NCBI GenBank assembly: GCA_003216635.1
Contig: QCIO01000001.1
Span: 1-64,000 of the forward strand
Reading direction: 5' to 3'
Length of the DNA stretch: 64,000 bases
Source: Prochlorococcus sp. AG-402-L23
Lineage (GTDB): Bacteria > Cyanobacteriota > Cyanobacteriia > PCC-6307 > Cyanobiaceae
Each line of letters starts with the position of its first letter. Position 1 is the stretch's first letter. The translations under genes and the position numbers were made by a program. Of this stretch, positions 16,380 through 27,086 are shown in pieces. The notes beneath the pieces were generated by a model. The model was given only the letters and a program-made list of their open reading frames with translations. It had not been told where the DNA came from and ran no database searches.

Positions 16380-17435
16380 ATGAAGCTTAGATTATTTGAG
16401 TTCTATTTTATTAAAGACTACTTAAGGCCTTGGTTTGGTCTTATTTATTCTTTATTCTTTCTGTTTTTTTTAGGTGCAATTGGCTATCGAATAACAGAGG
16501 GATGGGAATGGAGTGATTGCTTATGGATGGTTCTGATCACAATAACCACAATTGGTTTTGGAGAAGTTCAACCTTTAAGTCCTGAAGGCAGGATCGTAAC
16601 TGTTTTAGTAATCGTAGGCGGATTGATCTTTATTCAATTTACCTTTCAAAAAGCTGTTAGATTATTCGAATCCGGCTATTTTCAAAGAGTAAATGAATTA
16701 CGTTTTAAAAGAATTCTTAGAAAAATGGAAAATCATGTAATTTTGTGCGGATATGGGAGGGTAGGTCAGGAAATATCTAATCAAATTAAAACACAAAATA
16801 TTCCAATTATCGTCGTTGAAAGTGATGAAGATAGAAAAAAGATTGCTGAAGAAAATGGTTTAGAAGTGCTTTGCGCTGATGCAACTCTTGACGAGACTTT
16901 AAAACTGGCAGGATTAGAAAAATGCAAAAGTTTGGTCGTTACCTTACCTAATGATGCTGCAAATTTATATGTTGTTTTAAGTGCTAAAGGGATAAGAAGT
17001 TCCATAAGAGTAATCGCAAGAGCTGGAACTGAAGAAGCTGCAAGTAAATTGAGATTAGCTGGTGCAAGTATAGTTGTAAGCCCTTATATAGCTGCTGGAA
17101 GAGCAATGGCATCAATGGCTTTAAGACCAATTGCCATTGATTTTCTAGATCTTCTAGCAGGAAGTGAATGTGAAATTGAAGAATTTGAATTAAGTAATGA
17201 TATAAGTCTTTTTGAAACTGCAGAGAAAAGATCACTTTCTGAACTAGGAATAGGTAAAAAGAGTGGTGCAAAAATATTAGCCATTAAGGAAAACGAAAAG
17301 TTGTTCACTAATCCTGGGGGTGGATTTATTCTTCAACCAGGTCAGGTATTAATAGCCTTTGGTAGTAAAGAACAACTTAATATCTTGAACGGTTTATTAG
17401 GTAATCTTGTTGTGGCAGTTGAGCTCTTAAAATAA
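16380..17435 (+). CDS. Potassium channel with TrkA-N (RCK) and TrkA-C domains
   Basis: TTIGFGE filter; HVILCGYGRVGQ Rossmann motif; DATLDETLKLAG. Confidence 0.9.
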   Translation: MKLRLFEFYFIKDYLRPWFGLIYSLFFLFFLGAIGYRITEGWEWSDCLWMVLITITTIGFGEVQPLSPEGRIVTVLVIVGGLIFIQFTFQKAVRLFESGYFQRVNELRFKRILRKMENHVILCGYGRVGQEISNQIKTQNIPIIVVESDEDRKKIAEENGLEVLCADATLDETLKLAGLEKCKSLVVTLPNDAANLYVVLSAKGIRSSIRVIARAGTEEAASKLRLAGASIVVSPYIAAGRAMASMALRPIAIDFLDLLAGSECEIEEFELSNDISLFETAEKRSLSELGIGKKSGAKILAIKENEKLFTNPGGGFILQPGQVLIAFGSKEQLNILNGLLGNLVVAVELLK

Positions 17436-17631
17436 ATATCTAAAAATTAGATTTAATAAAAGGTATTTTAAAATATCTATTGACTATAAACACCTTATTG
17501 ACTTAATCGTCCTTTGAATTTTTCAAAGTAAGTAAGTTAAGGTAGATTGTAAAGAAGAGAAAATAAGAACAATCACGCTAAACTAAAAAAAGTAAATTAA
17601 AAATTATTAGTAAATTTACCATTTAAAAATC

Positions 17632-17970
17632 ATGAAAAAGCTATTAGTTTTTCTCATTCTTTTTATTACTTCTTGCAGTACAAAAGATAAACTATCAATT
17701 ACTAATGAAAATGAATTATTTTCTGTTACTAAAGATAATGCTTTGATTGTTTGTGGAGGTAAATCCAGATTAATTGAAAGTAAAAATGAAGAAATCATCA
17801 AGTTAGAAATTAAAGATTCTTCAAGTAGTGGAAAAGAAAAATTAGTTCAATTTACAATTGTAGAGACAGATAGAAAAGGAGGCAAATATAGAATTGTTAA
17901 TTGTTATCCAAATGAAGATCCAAAAAAATCGATAGTCAAAACAATCAAGACTAATTACAAATTAAATTAG
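17632..17970 (+). CDS. Hypothetical lipoprotein
   Basis: Signal with lipobox ...FITSC. Confidence 0.6.
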   Translation: MKKLLVFLILFITSCSTKDKLSITNENELFSVTKDNALIVCGGKSRLIESKNEEIIKLEIKDSSSSGKEKLVQFTIVETDRKGGKYRIVNCYPNEDPKKSIVKTIKTNYKLN

Positions 17971-17990
17971 TTCTAGGTCAACTATATCAA

Positions 17991-18344
17991 ATGAATATAT
18001 TTAAATTTCTATTTTTAGTTCCTTTCATAACGTTAATAATTTTTTTTCAGACAACCCTGCAAAGTAGATATCTTTTGGCTTTTGATATGAGAGATGGAGG
18101 AACAGTTTTTAAAAATGTTTGTGCAGGTTGCCATATAAGGGGTGGATCAGTTGTTCTTAAAGGATCTAAATCATTAAAACTTTCCGACCTTGAAAAAAGA
18201 GGAATAGCAGATGTAGATTCAATAGCAAAAATTGCAAATGAAGGGATTGGTTTTATGAAAGGTTATAAACATAAATTAAAGGAAGGGGAGGATAAGATTC
18301 TTGCACTATGGATTGTTCAAAATGCACAAAAAGGTTGGGAGTAG
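17991..18344 (+). CDS. Class I c-type cytochrome (c6-like)
   Basis: Signal peptide; CAGCH heme motif; FKNVCAGCHIRGG; GFMKGYKHKL. Confidence 0.8.
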   Translation: MNIFKFLFLVPFITLIIFFQTTLQSRYLLAFDMRDGGTVFKNVCAGCHIRGGSVVLKGSKSLKLSDLEKRGIADVDSIAKIANEGIGFMKGYKHKLKEGEDKILALWIVQNAQKGWE

Positions 18345-18713
18345 ATGAAAAGCTTATTTCTTACATCTTTTTTATTTCTATTAGCTGAATTTTGTTTTGC
18401 TGAGGAATTAATTAATTACACAATTACATCTGATTCTCAAGTTAATACTTTAGAAGGTGATTTGGAGGCTATGGGAAATGTAGTTATTAAAAGTAATGGT
18501 GGTAATTTTGAAGCTTACTCGGACAAGCTTTCTTTTGACAAGGATGATAAATCTCTAAAACTTTTTGGTAATGTGTATGTTAAAAATTTAGAGTCTGAAG
18601 GAATTTTAATTGATGAAACATCTGGAGATGAGTTGACCATATTTACTGATACAGGAATTTTTGAATTCAAATCTCAAAATAAAAACAGAGTAAAAACAAA
18701 AATTAAATTCTAA
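18345..18713 (+). CDS. LptA/OstA-like periplasmic protein
   Basis: Signal peptide; beta-jellyroll repeats LEGDLEAMGNVVIKS...LKLFGNVYVKN. Confidence 0.7.
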   Translation: MKSLFLTSFLFLLAEFCFAEELINYTITSDSQVNTLEGDLEAMGNVVIKSNGGNFEAYSDKLSFDKDDKSLKLFGNVYVKNLESEGILIDETSGDELTIFTDTGIFEFKSQNKNRVKTKIKF

Positions 18714-18878
18714 ATAAAGTGTTAATATTTAATTGAAAATTTTAATTTCTAGCTGAGCTCTTAATGCCGATATATTCATAATAATTTTTTATATCAAAAT
18801 AATTTGATTTATATATTTTTAAATCCAAACGAAAAAAGCTCTAATCAAGATTTAGTTTAAGAGAGGGTTAAGAACTAA

Positions 18879-18905
18879 TTAATTAAAAGATAAACTTTTA
18901 ATTAA
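18879..18905 (+). promoter_or_regulatory. Perfect 11-bp inverted repeat (TTAATTAAAAG-ATAAA-CTTTTAATTAA) upstream of pstS
   Basis: Read directly; AT-rich, possible Pho-type operator region. Confidence 0.5.
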
Positions 18906-18958
18906 AGAGTATTTGTGTTGAAATTAAGTGCTATAAATGTGTTGTCTTTCGTTAATTC

Positions 18959-19939
18959 ATGAAATCAATGAACATAGCTAAGAAAGCTTTGGTCTTTACA
19001 TCTGTAGTTGCCATTGCTGCTGGCACAAGTGTTTCGGCAAGAACAAGATTAAGTGGTGCTGGAGCATCATTCCCTGCCAAAATCTACACTCGATGGTTTT
19101 TTGATCTAGCAAAATCAGGTGGACCAAGAGTTAATTACCAAGCAGTTGGTTCTGGTTCTGGAAGAAAAGCATTTATTGATCAGACTGTTAACTTCGGTGC
19201 TTCAGATGATCCAATGAAAGATAAAGATATTGCAAAAGTTACTAGAGGATTAGTACAGATACCTATGGTTGGAGGAACTATTGCATTTGGTTATAACTAT
19301 GATTGCGATTTAAAACTTTCCCAAGAGAAAGCAGTACAAGTTGCTATGGGAATGATTAAAGATTGGAAAGAATTAGGTTGTAAACCAGGGAAATTGACTT
19401 GGACTCATCGTTCTGATGGATCAGGAACTACTAAGGCTTTCACAAACTCTATGGAAGCGTTTTCAAAAACCTGGACATTAGGCACAGGTAAGTCTGTAAA
19501 ATGGCCGGCAGGTGTTGGTGCTAAAGGTAATTCTGGTGTCGCAGGTGTTATTCAAAATACTCCTGGTGCAATTGGTTATGTTAACCAGTCTTACATAAAA
19601 GGTAATGTCAAAGCTGCAGCACTTCAAAATCTTTCTGGAGAATATGTAAAGCCTACTGTTGAGGCAGGAGCAAAAGCTCTTAATGGTATTACTTTAGATG
19701 AAAATCTTGCGGGTAAAAATCCTAATCCAACAGCAAAAGGAGCATATCCTATAGCTTCATTAACATGGATACTTGCTTATGAAGAGGGTAATGGTAGAAA
19801 CACTAAAGCTATCAAACAAGCCTTTAATACATTGTTAAGTGATGAGTATCAAGATAAGGCTTCATCCCTTGGCTTTATCCCCTTAAAAGGGAATATCCTT
19901 TTGAAATCTAGAGCTGCCATTGAAAAAATAGGTAGTTAA
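18959..19939 (+). CDS. pstS: Phosphate ABC transporter substrate-binding protein
   Basis: LSGAGASFPAKIYTRWF...; followed by pstCAB. Confidence 0.95.
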   Translation: MKSMNIAKKALVFTSVVAIAAGTSVSARTRLSGAGASFPAKIYTRWFFDLAKSGGPRVNYQAVGSGSGRKAFIDQTVNFGASDDPMKDKDIAKVTRGLVQIPMVGGTIAFGYNYDCDLKLSQEKAVQVAMGMIKDWKELGCKPGKLTWTHRSDGSGTTKAFTNSMEAFSKTWTLGTGKSVKWPAGVGAKGNSGVAGVIQNTPGAIGYVNQSYIKGNVKAAALQNLSGEYVKPTVEAGAKALNGITLDENLAGKNPNPTAKGAYPIASLTWILAYEEGNGRNTKAIKQAFNTLLSDEYQDKASSLGFIPLKGNILLKSRAAIEKIGS

Positions 19940-20044
19940 ATTTTTTCATTGATGTCAAATTATCATGACTTTCATATACCTTTAAGTCCTCTTAAAGTCT
20001 TTTACAGCATTTAGTAGTAGATTTATAGAGATATTCTTTTTTTA

Positions 20045-20992
20045 ATGGAAGAGAAATTAACTCTTTTCAAGAATCGTAAAAGATTCGGTATCGAAAAAAA
20101 TATAGATATTATCTTCAAGAATACTGCCCTAGTCTTGTCTAGTTTCGTAGCAATAATACTTTTAGGAATTATTTTAGTAGTCTTTTTTCAGTCATTTGAA
20201 TCCTTTTCAAGGTATGGATTGAAGTTTCTAGTGACCTCTGAATGGAATCCAGTAAAAGATGAATACGGAGCTTTTACCGCAATATATGGGACATTGGTAA
20301 CGTCATTTCTTTCATTATTAATAACTATTCCTTTAGGAGTTGGGACTGCAATATTTATTACCGAAGACTTTGTGCCTAAAGTTGTTAGAGAAATAATAGG
20401 TTCGTTTGTCGAATTACTAGCAGCTATACCATCTGTTGTGTTGGGGCTTTGGGCAATATTTGTTATGGAGCCTTTTTTTAGAGCATTTTTTGTCTTCTTA
20501 AATAATTTCTTTGGTTGGATACCTTTATTCAGTACAGAACCCACAGGCAGGAATTCCTTGCTTGCAATATTGATTTTAGTAGTAATGCTTTTGCCAATAG
20601 TGACTTCCATCGCTAGAGATTCACTGAATCAGGTTCCTAAAAAGTTAAGAAATGCAGCTTATGGAATTGGAGCAAGTAGATGGAAAACAATATTTTCAGT
20701 AATTTTGCCAGCAGCATTATCAGGAATTATGGCAGGAGTTCTATTGGCTTTAGGCAGGGCAATGGGTGAAACCATGGCAGTCACAATGATTATTGGTAAT
20801 TCAAATGCATTTAGTTGGTCTATTTTGTCTCCTGGATATACCATTTCCTCCATGCTTGCAAACCAATTTGGAGAGGCTGATGGAAGTCAGGTTTCATCAC
20901 TATTTTATGCAGCTTTTGTACTGATGATCCTATCTTTAGTGGTCAATATCTTTGCTCAATGGCTAGTTAAGAAATTTAGTCTCAAATATTAG
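20045..20992 (+). CDS. pstC: Phosphate ABC transporter permease
   Basis: Position and permease motif (GASRWKTIFSVILPAALSGIMAGVLLALGRAMGETMAV). Confidence 0.95.
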   Translation: MEEKLTLFKNRKRFGIEKNIDIIFKNTALVLSSFVAIILLGIILVVFFQSFESFSRYGLKFLVTSEWNPVKDEYGAFTAIYGTLVTSFLSLLITIPLGVGTAIFITEDFVPKVVREIIGSFVELLAAIPSVVLGLWAIFVMEPFFRAFFVFLNNFFGWIPLFSTEPTGRNSLLAILILVVMLLPIVTSIARDSLNQVPKKLRNAAYGIGASRWKTIFSVILPAALSGIMAGVLLALGRAMGETMAVTMIIGNSNAFSWSILSPGYTISSMLANQFGEADGSQVSSLFYAAFVLMILSLVVNIFAQWLVKKFSLKY

Positions 20993-20998
20993 ATAATT

Positions 20999-21892
20999 AT
21001 GAATTCACTCTATTACCAGAAAAGATTATCAAGAAATATAGGAGATAAATTCTTTACTTATTTATCAGTAATTTGTGCGCTGATAGCAATACTTCCTTTG
21101 ATTTTTCTGGTGACTTATATCCTTTACAAAGGTGGATCTCAAATTACAACAGAATTATTTACTTTGGAACCAAATCCTCCTGGAGATGATTTAGATGCAG
21201 GAGGTATTAATCCTGCATTAATAGGGACATTAATAATTACTAGCATTGCTTCAATTATTTCGATACCAGTAGGTGTTGGCGGTGGCATATATCTAGCTGA
21301 ATATTCTAAAGGTGGTTCTTTCCCAAGGTTTATTAGATTTGGGGTAAATGTTTTAGCGGGAGTCCCCTCAATAATTGCCGGTGTATTTATTTATGCCTTA
21401 ATTGTTTCAACAAAGATCTTATTTGGAAGTATGTACAGTGGCTTGGCCGGTGGTATGGCACTCTCAATATTGATGTTGCCTACTGTGATTAAGACCACTG
21501 ACGAAGGTTTAAAGTTAGTTCCTAACGAATTAAGATATGCGTCTCTTGGTGTTGGAGCAAGTATGTATACAACCATATTGAAAGTTACTTTGCCCTCTGC
21601 CTTTAGGTCTATTGCTACTGGAGTTGTACTTGGAATCGCAAGAGCTGCAGGTGAAACAGCACCTTTGATATTTACGGCTTTATTTTCTTACTACTACATA
21701 ACAGGCTTTGAAGACTTGTTTTATGAGATGGGTTCTTTGGCTGTATTGATATATAACTTTGCTCTTGAACCTTATGATGCACAGAATAAATTAGCCTGGG
21801 CAGCTTCCTTTATTCTTGTTTTGTCGATACTATCAGTAAATATATTTTCAAGGATTTTGGCAGCTTTTACAGAGAAAACTAAGAGAGTATAA
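20999..21892 (+). CDS. pstA: Phosphate ABC transporter permease
   Basis: GASMYTTILKVTLPSAFRSIATGVVLGIARAAGETAPLIFTA. Confidence 0.95.
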   Translation: MNSLYYQKRLSRNIGDKFFTYLSVICALIAILPLIFLVTYILYKGGSQITTELFTLEPNPPGDDLDAGGINPALIGTLIITSIASIISIPVGVGGGIYLAEYSKGGSFPRFIRFGVNVLAGVPSIIAGVFIYALIVSTKILFGSMYSGLAGGMALSILMLPTVIKTTDEGLKLVPNELRYASLGVGASMYTTILKVTLPSAFRSIATGVVLGIARAAGETAPLIFTALFSYYYITGFEDLFYEMGSLAVLIYNFALEPYDAQNKLAWAASFILVLSILSVNIFSRILAAFTEKTKRV

Positions 21893-22702
21893 ATGATTAA
21901 AACTAATAAAAAAATACCAAAGAATATCATTTTATCTCTTGAGAATGTTTCTATTAGCTATGGAACTTTTGAAGCAGTAAGAAATGTTTTTTGTAATTTT
22001 AAAAAAGGAAATATAACATCCCTTATTGGTCCTTCAGGTTGTGGTAAATCAACTGTTCTTAGATCTTTAAATAGGATGAACGATTTAATTCCTAATTGTT
22101 CGTTAAAAGGGACTGTCCTGTTTGATGGAACTAATATTTATGACAAAAGAGTAGATCCAGTCGAAGTAAGAAGAAGAATTGGAATGGTTTTTCAACAACC
22201 AAATCCTTTCCCGAAATCTATTTACGAAAATATTGCATTTGGGGCAAGAATTAATGGCTTTACTGGAGATATGGATGAATTAGTGGAAAGTTCACTTAGA
22301 AAAGCTGCCTTGTGGGACGAATGTAAGGATAAATTAAATGATAGTGGTTACTCTTTATCTGGCGGACAACAACAAAGACTATGTATAGCAAGAACCATCG
22401 CAATTGAACCTGAAATAATTCTAATGGATGAGCCATGCTCAGCCTTAGATCCAATTTCTACATTAAAAATTGAGGAGACGATGCACGCACTTAAGAAGAA
22501 TTACACAATAATAATCGTTACTCATAATATGCAACAGGCATTAAGAGTCAGTGATATGACTGCATTTTTTAATGCAATTGAGTATGAAGATGGTGATGGA
22601 GGGAAAGTTGGTTATCTTGCAGAATTTAATTCGACAAATAAAATTTTTAATTCTCCCAAAGAAAAAACTACTCAGGAATACATATCAGGTAAATTTGGCT
22701 GA
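21893..22702 (+). CDS. pstB: Phosphate ABC transporter ATPase
   Basis: Walker [23 protein letters not shown], Walker B. Confidence 0.97.
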   Translation: MIKTNKKIPKNIILSLENVSISYGTFEAVRNVFCNFKKGNITSLIGPSGCGKSTVLRSLNRMNDLIPNCSLKGTVLFDGTNIYDKRVDPVEVRRRIGMVFQQPNPFPKSIYENIAFGARINGFTGDMDELVESSLRKAALWDECKDKLNDSGYSLSGGQQQRLCIARTIAIEPEIILMDEPCSALDPISTLKIEETMHALKKNYTIIIVTHNMQQALRVSDMTAFFNAIEYEDGDGGKVGYLAEFNSTNKIFNSPKEKTTQEYISGKFG

Positions 22703-22803
22703 TGTTTAATTTTTACTTTTAAAAGTTAAATTTTTACCCTTAAGAAAGGCAAGGGGTAGACAAACAGTATAAATACCTATATAGTTGTTTCGAATTAGTA
22801 AGT

Positions 22804-22899
22804 TTGTCTTTGAAAAACTATCCCATTTTACCTTTCTTGATTTTTGCAGGGGCTCTAATAACAACTGCAACAATAGGATTACCAGTATTTACTTCATAA
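22804..22899 (+). CDS. Very small TM protein (TTG start) LSLKNYPILPFLIFAGALITTATIGLPVFTS
   Basis: 31-aa hydrophobic ORF downstream of promoter-like sequence. Confidence 0.35.
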   Translation: MSLKNYPILPFLIFAGALITTATIGLPVFTS

Positions 22900-23095
22900 T
22901 TTAAAAGTATTTCTAATTCAGGTAATCTTATGGTTTCAATAATAAATAAAGAATTAATTGGAAGTCCTCATAAAACCTTAACAAAAGGAAATTTATTTGA
23001 CTTTACAAAAAAAAGAGAGAATATGAATCTGTGTGGGAGTAAAAAATCTGTATTAAAACCATTTTTAAAAGTGGTTAATTTCTAATTTATTTATC

Positions 23096-23242
23096 ATGGA
23101 TAAAACTAAAGAACAGTTAGAAAAATTAAGAGAAGTAGCAGAAGCCTCTCTTACAAAAACGGATGAACTTCAAAAAGTTCTTGCTCAAATAGAAGCTTTA
23201 ATGTCTAGAGAAGAATCACAAACATTATCAAAGAAGAAATAA
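23096..23242 (+). CDS. Small coiled-coil protein MDKTKEQLEKLREVAEASLTKTDELQKVLAQIEALMSREESQTLSKKK
   Basis: 48-aa ORF read manually. Confidence 0.55.
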   Translation: MDKTKEQLEKLREVAEASLTKTDELQKVLAQIEALMSREESQTLSKKK

Positions 23243-23351
23243 TTATTTAAAAAATAATTTTAGTTTTTGTACTTTTAATTACACCTCTACAATTCCATTG
23301 TAGTTATTAATTGTGTATGCAGAACCCGTTCCAAAGTTTTCTGTTAGGTCT

Positions 23352-23388
23352 CGAGGTCTTACCTTCTTTAAGTAAAAGACCTCTTTAA
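23352..23388. terminator. Hairpin GAGGTCTT...AAAGACCTC-TTT
   Basis: Inverted repeat with short T-run. Confidence 0.45.
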
Positions 23389-23425
23389 TTTGTTTGTTTT
23401 TATTATATTTTTATAACCTTCTTAT

Positions 23426-23728
23426 TTAGTTTATTACTTTATAGATTTCTTTCAAGCAGACATTTACATCGAAAGATTCAGTATTTACAACTTCTAATCC
23501 TGTTTTTTCTGTAACTTCAACAGTCGCATTGCATTCGTCTTGTTTAAGAGCCATGTAACTTGGCTTTTTATTTTCCATGTCTAATTCAACACTTGATTCA
23601 GTTTCTTCCTTATATTGCTCCATTACTAGTGTAAGTGCTTCTATCTCAACGGAAAAATTATCATTTGCTTTTGCTCCAAATGGGATCACAAGAAATGGAA
23701 ATAAAATCAAGGCTATTAATTTTTTCAT
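23426..23728 (-). CDS. Hypothetical exported protein
   Basis: N-terminal signal peptide MKKLIALILFPFLVIPFGAKA. Confidence 0.6.
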   Translation of the reverse strand: MKKLIALILFPFLVIPFGAKANDNFSVEIEALTLVMEQYKEETESSVELDMENKKPSYMALKQDECNATVEVTEKTGLEVVNTESFDVNVCLKEIYKVIN

Positions 23729-23936
23729 TTCTATAAAATGTGTTTATTTTTTTTATAACGTGTATTGTCTGCTAAAGAAAGGGTCATTAGCTATATAAAT
23801 TTTTTATTATCTATTTTTACTAGTAGAAAATAGATTTATTGAATTTAAATTAATTGATAAAAAAACTAAACGAGACTTTTAAGTATAAATTGGTATATAT
23901 AAATGAACAATTTAAGTCACTTCAATAGGATTTTTC

Positions 23937-24587
23937 TTAAGATTTCATTTCGATAATTTCTTCTTCAGAAACAATTGCCCATTTTTTAAATGCCTTTTTG
24001 CAGGGATATCCTCCTGTTAAGTCTCCAAATGCAGGTAAAAATAAAGTATTTTTATTCTTATCCATTGCAAAGCACCTAAATGATAATTTATCTCCATTGT
24101 TTTTTATAATTATTTTTGGATGATAATGTCCACAAACATTCAAGATTTTTTTGTTTTCTGAATTAACTGGCTCATGGCTAAAAGTAATATTTTTAGTTTT
24201 TCTAATATCAAAAATTTTTATATTTTTAATATCACAACCTACATCATGATTTCCTAGGACTAGTTCAACGTTAGTTTTTAGTAGTTCAGGAAGATCCTCA
24301 ACTTTTTTTTGAAGAGTTTTATCTATTGAATATTTGCTGTGGAATAAATCTCCTAATATTATTAACTTTTCAGGACTATATTTTTTTACTATTGTTTTTA
24401 TTCTTGCGAAATTGTATTTATCTGAATTATTAGTAAGAGGTATACCATTTTGCTGAAAATAATCAGCTTTGCCAAGATGAATATCGCATATTAACAACTC
24501 TTTTGATTCCGGTAGAAATAACGCTCTTGAAGGAAGCATCTCTAACAATGTATCTTCCCAACAAAATTTAAAAGAACTTTTTTTCAT
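23937..24587 (-). CDS. pdeM: Ligase-associated metallophosphoesterase (PdeM-like)
   Basis: GDLFHSK, LGNHD, GHYHP motifs; adjacent to helicase and ligase. Confidence 0.85.
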   Translation of the reverse strand: MKKSSFKFCWEDTLLEMLPSRALFLPESKELLICDIHLGKADYFQQNGIPLTNNSDKYNFARIKTIVKKYSPEKLIILGDLFHSKYSIDKTLQKKVEDLPELLKTNVELVLGNHDVGCDIKNIKIFDIRKTKNITFSHEPVNSENKKILNVCGHYHPKIIIKNNGDKLSFRCFAMDKNKNTLFLPAFGDLTGGYPCKKAFKKWAIVSEEEIIEMKS

Positions 24588-27086
24588 TTAATCACTATAT
24601 TTTTTTATAAGTTTTTCTACTCTTTTTTCTATTGGTTCATTGCTTAAAGTATTTTTAAGTCTTTCAACTAATAAAGGGAAAGCAAAAGGAGTTGGAGTTT
24701 TTATCTCGTTTAATAGCATTTTAAAATTTTTTAATCTTTCTAATGATCTAGATATTCTTTTATTTTCTAATTGATATTCTTTAACTTCTTGATGAGATTG
24801 TTTTATCAAAAGATGGCCTTCTTCATATTTAGTAAAGACATCGTAGAAAACACTTGAACTTATTTGAAGTTGAGAAGAAGTTTTTGTTTTGTTTGGATTA
24901 TTTTGATTTACTAGTCCACTTATCTGGGCAATATTTTTAAATCTACGTTTTGTTAATTCTGAAAAATTAATTGCATTTTCTAGATCTTCCTCTAATTTTT
25001 TGTTATCCAAAAAATAATCAGCTTCTTTTTTAATTATGGAAAAATCATAGTCTTCTGCAGTAGTTAAGCTGAATCCAAAATCATTAGCAGTAATACTAAA
25101 TGTAGATTGCTTTAATTTTGCTAATCTCAAAGCCCATAAAAATGCAATTCCTTCATTTACAAATTTGCCATCAATTGTAAAAACAAAAAGATTTGATAAA
25201 TCCTTGGTTTTATATATTTCTATAAGGAATTCATCTTTCTTTGGAATATTTGAAAGAACTTTTTGTTTCTTAAATATTGGGAGTAATGAATTGAGTTCAG
25301 GATTTAAGCAATCATAATTTTCTAGTTCGTTGCATATATTTATTTCTTTTCTCAAACTCTCACAAAGTAAATCAGAAATTGCCATTTGACCTCCAACCCA
25401 TGCAGGAATTAGAGAGCTTTTTTTTGTTGATTTTTTAACGTATAAAATCATATCTCTTATTCTTACAAATTGAATCATTTTGCCGGCAAAGTAAAATGTA
25501 TCTCCGGGATTTAATTTTGAAGCAAAATTCTCCTCTAAATTACCTAAGGATCTACCTTTTATATATTTGACATTCACAAATTTGTCACTTGTAATTGTCC
25601 CAATATTGAACTTATGCATTCTTATTAAAGATTTGTCTTTTACAAAATATTTAAAGTTTTCATTATTATTTTGTGATTCTTCTTTAATTATCTTTTTATA
25701 TTTTGGGTATGCTTTAAGACATTTTCCTCCATATTCTAAAAAGTCAAGACACCAATTCCAATCTTGATCTTTTAAGTTTCTATAACTCCAACAATTTTTA
25801 ATTCTTTCTTTCTCAATTTTCGGATCAAAGCCATTTCCGCATGCCAAACTTATTAGATGTTGTAGAAGCACATCATAAGATAATTCAGGAAGTCTAATTT
25901 CCTCAGATATACCACTTTTTATTATTCTTCTCATTGCACTGATCTCTAATAACTCTAAAGAATTAGTAGGCATAAAAATTATTTTTGATTTTCCGCCTGG
26001 TCTATGAGCACTTCTTCCCGCTCTTTGGATAAGTCTTGCTAAATTCTTTGCACTACCAATTTGAACTATTTGATCTACAGGTTGGAAGTCAACTCCCAAA
26101 TCTAACGAGCTGGTGCAGACTACCCATTTTATTAATCCGTCTTTAACCCCTTCTTCAACTCTTTTTCTATCTTCTTTATCGAGGGAGCCGTGATGAAGTG
26201 CGATTTTGTTTTCCATCTCTGGCAGCAAAAATTTAAGACATTGATACCATCTTTCAGATTGGTTTCTTGTATTAGTGAATAATAAGGTGCTTTTATTTTT
26301 ATCTAGGATTTTTAAAAGTGAAGAATGACTTCTGATTCCAAGATGGCCACTCCATGGAAAGGTCGTTTCCTCCTCTGGCAAAACGCTTATAATTTCTATC
26401 TCTTTTTGAATATTTGTACTTATAATTTTGGGTTTAATAGCGCTCATACCAACTATTGCTCTTGATGCTTCTTCAATATTTCCAATAGTTGCAGACATTG
26501 CCCAAATTTGTAAATTTTTTATATTACCTCTTAGCCAACTTAAAGATAACTCGCACTGGTTTCCTCTTTTACTACCCATTAATTCATGCCATTCGTCAAT
26601 TATTATTGATGTCAACTCCTTGAACAGATTATTAGATTCTTTATTAGAAAGTAAAAGAGATAAAGACTCTGGAGTGGTAATAAGAATATGAGGTGGTTTA
26701 GCTATTTGCTTTTTCTTTTCATATGGGGTTGTATCCCCATTCCTAATTTCAACAGTGATTTCTTTATTAAAATGTAAAGCTGCTAATTGTATGGAATTTT
26801 TTAGATCTCTACTTAGTGCTTTTAAAGGCGTTATTAATAATATTTGCACACTTTTATTATTTTTGGGATCGTCTATCTTTGATAAAGGTCCCATTAATGC
26901 AGCGTAAGTTTTGCCGCATCCAGTAGGAACTTGTATTATTCCATTTTTCCCATTTAAAAATGCTTTCCAAGATTCTATTTGATAGGGTAATGGCTCCCAT
27001 CCATTTGATAAGAAAAAATGTTTAATTTTAGAAATTAAATAATTTTGCTTACTATTTTGCTTATTATTTTGCGTAATATTTTTCAT
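24588..27086 (-). CDS. Ligase-associated DEXH-box (Lhr-like) helicase
   Basis: PTGCGKTYA, DEWHE, SATIG, QRAGRSAHRPGG. Confidence 0.9.
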   Translation of the reverse strand: MKNITQNNKQNSKQNYLISKIKHFFLSNGWEPLPYQIESWKAFLNGKNGIIQVPTGCGKTYAALMGPLSKIDDPKNNKSVQILLITPLKALSRDLKNSIQLAALHFNKEITVEIRNGDTTPYEKKKQIAKPPHILITTPESLSLLLSNKESNNLFKELTSIIIDEWHELMGSKRGNQCELSLSWLRGNIKNLQIWAMSATIGNIEEASRAIVGMSAIKPKIISTNIQKEIEIISVLPEEETTFPWSGHLGIRSHSSLLKILDKNKSTLLFTNTRNQSERWYQCLKFLLPEMENKIALHHGSLDKEDRKRVEEGVKDGLIKWVVCTSSLDLGVDFQPVDQIVQIGSAKNLARLIQRAGRSAHRPGGKSKIIFMPTNSLELLEISAMRRIIKSGISEEIRLPELSYDVLLQHLISLACGNGFDPKIEKERIKNCWSYRNLKDQDWNWCLDFLEYGGKCLKAYPKYKKIIKEESQNNNENFKYFVKDKSLIRMHKFNIGTITSDKFVNVKYIKGRSLGNLEENFASKLNPGDTFYFAGKMIQFVRIRDMILYVKKSTKKSSLIPAWVGGQMAISDLLCESLRKEINICNELENYDCLNPELNSLLPIFKKQKVLSNIPKKDEFLIEIYKTKDLSNLFVFTIDGKFVNEGIAFLWALRLAKLKQSTFSITANDFGFSLTTAEDYDFSIIKKEADYFLDNKKLEEDLENAINFSELTKRRFKNIAQISGLVNQNNPNKTKTSSQLQISSSVFYDVFTKYEEGHLLIKQSHQEVKEYQLENKRISRSLERLKNFKMLLNEIKTPTPFAFPLLVERLKNTLSNEPIEKRVEKLIKKYSD

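Noticed and set aside
16781-17308. Minus ORFs of 74, 95 and 74 aa
   Set aside because: Antisense to the K+ channel gene.
20188-20610. 140-aa minus ORF
   Set aside because: Antisense to pstC; shadow ORF.
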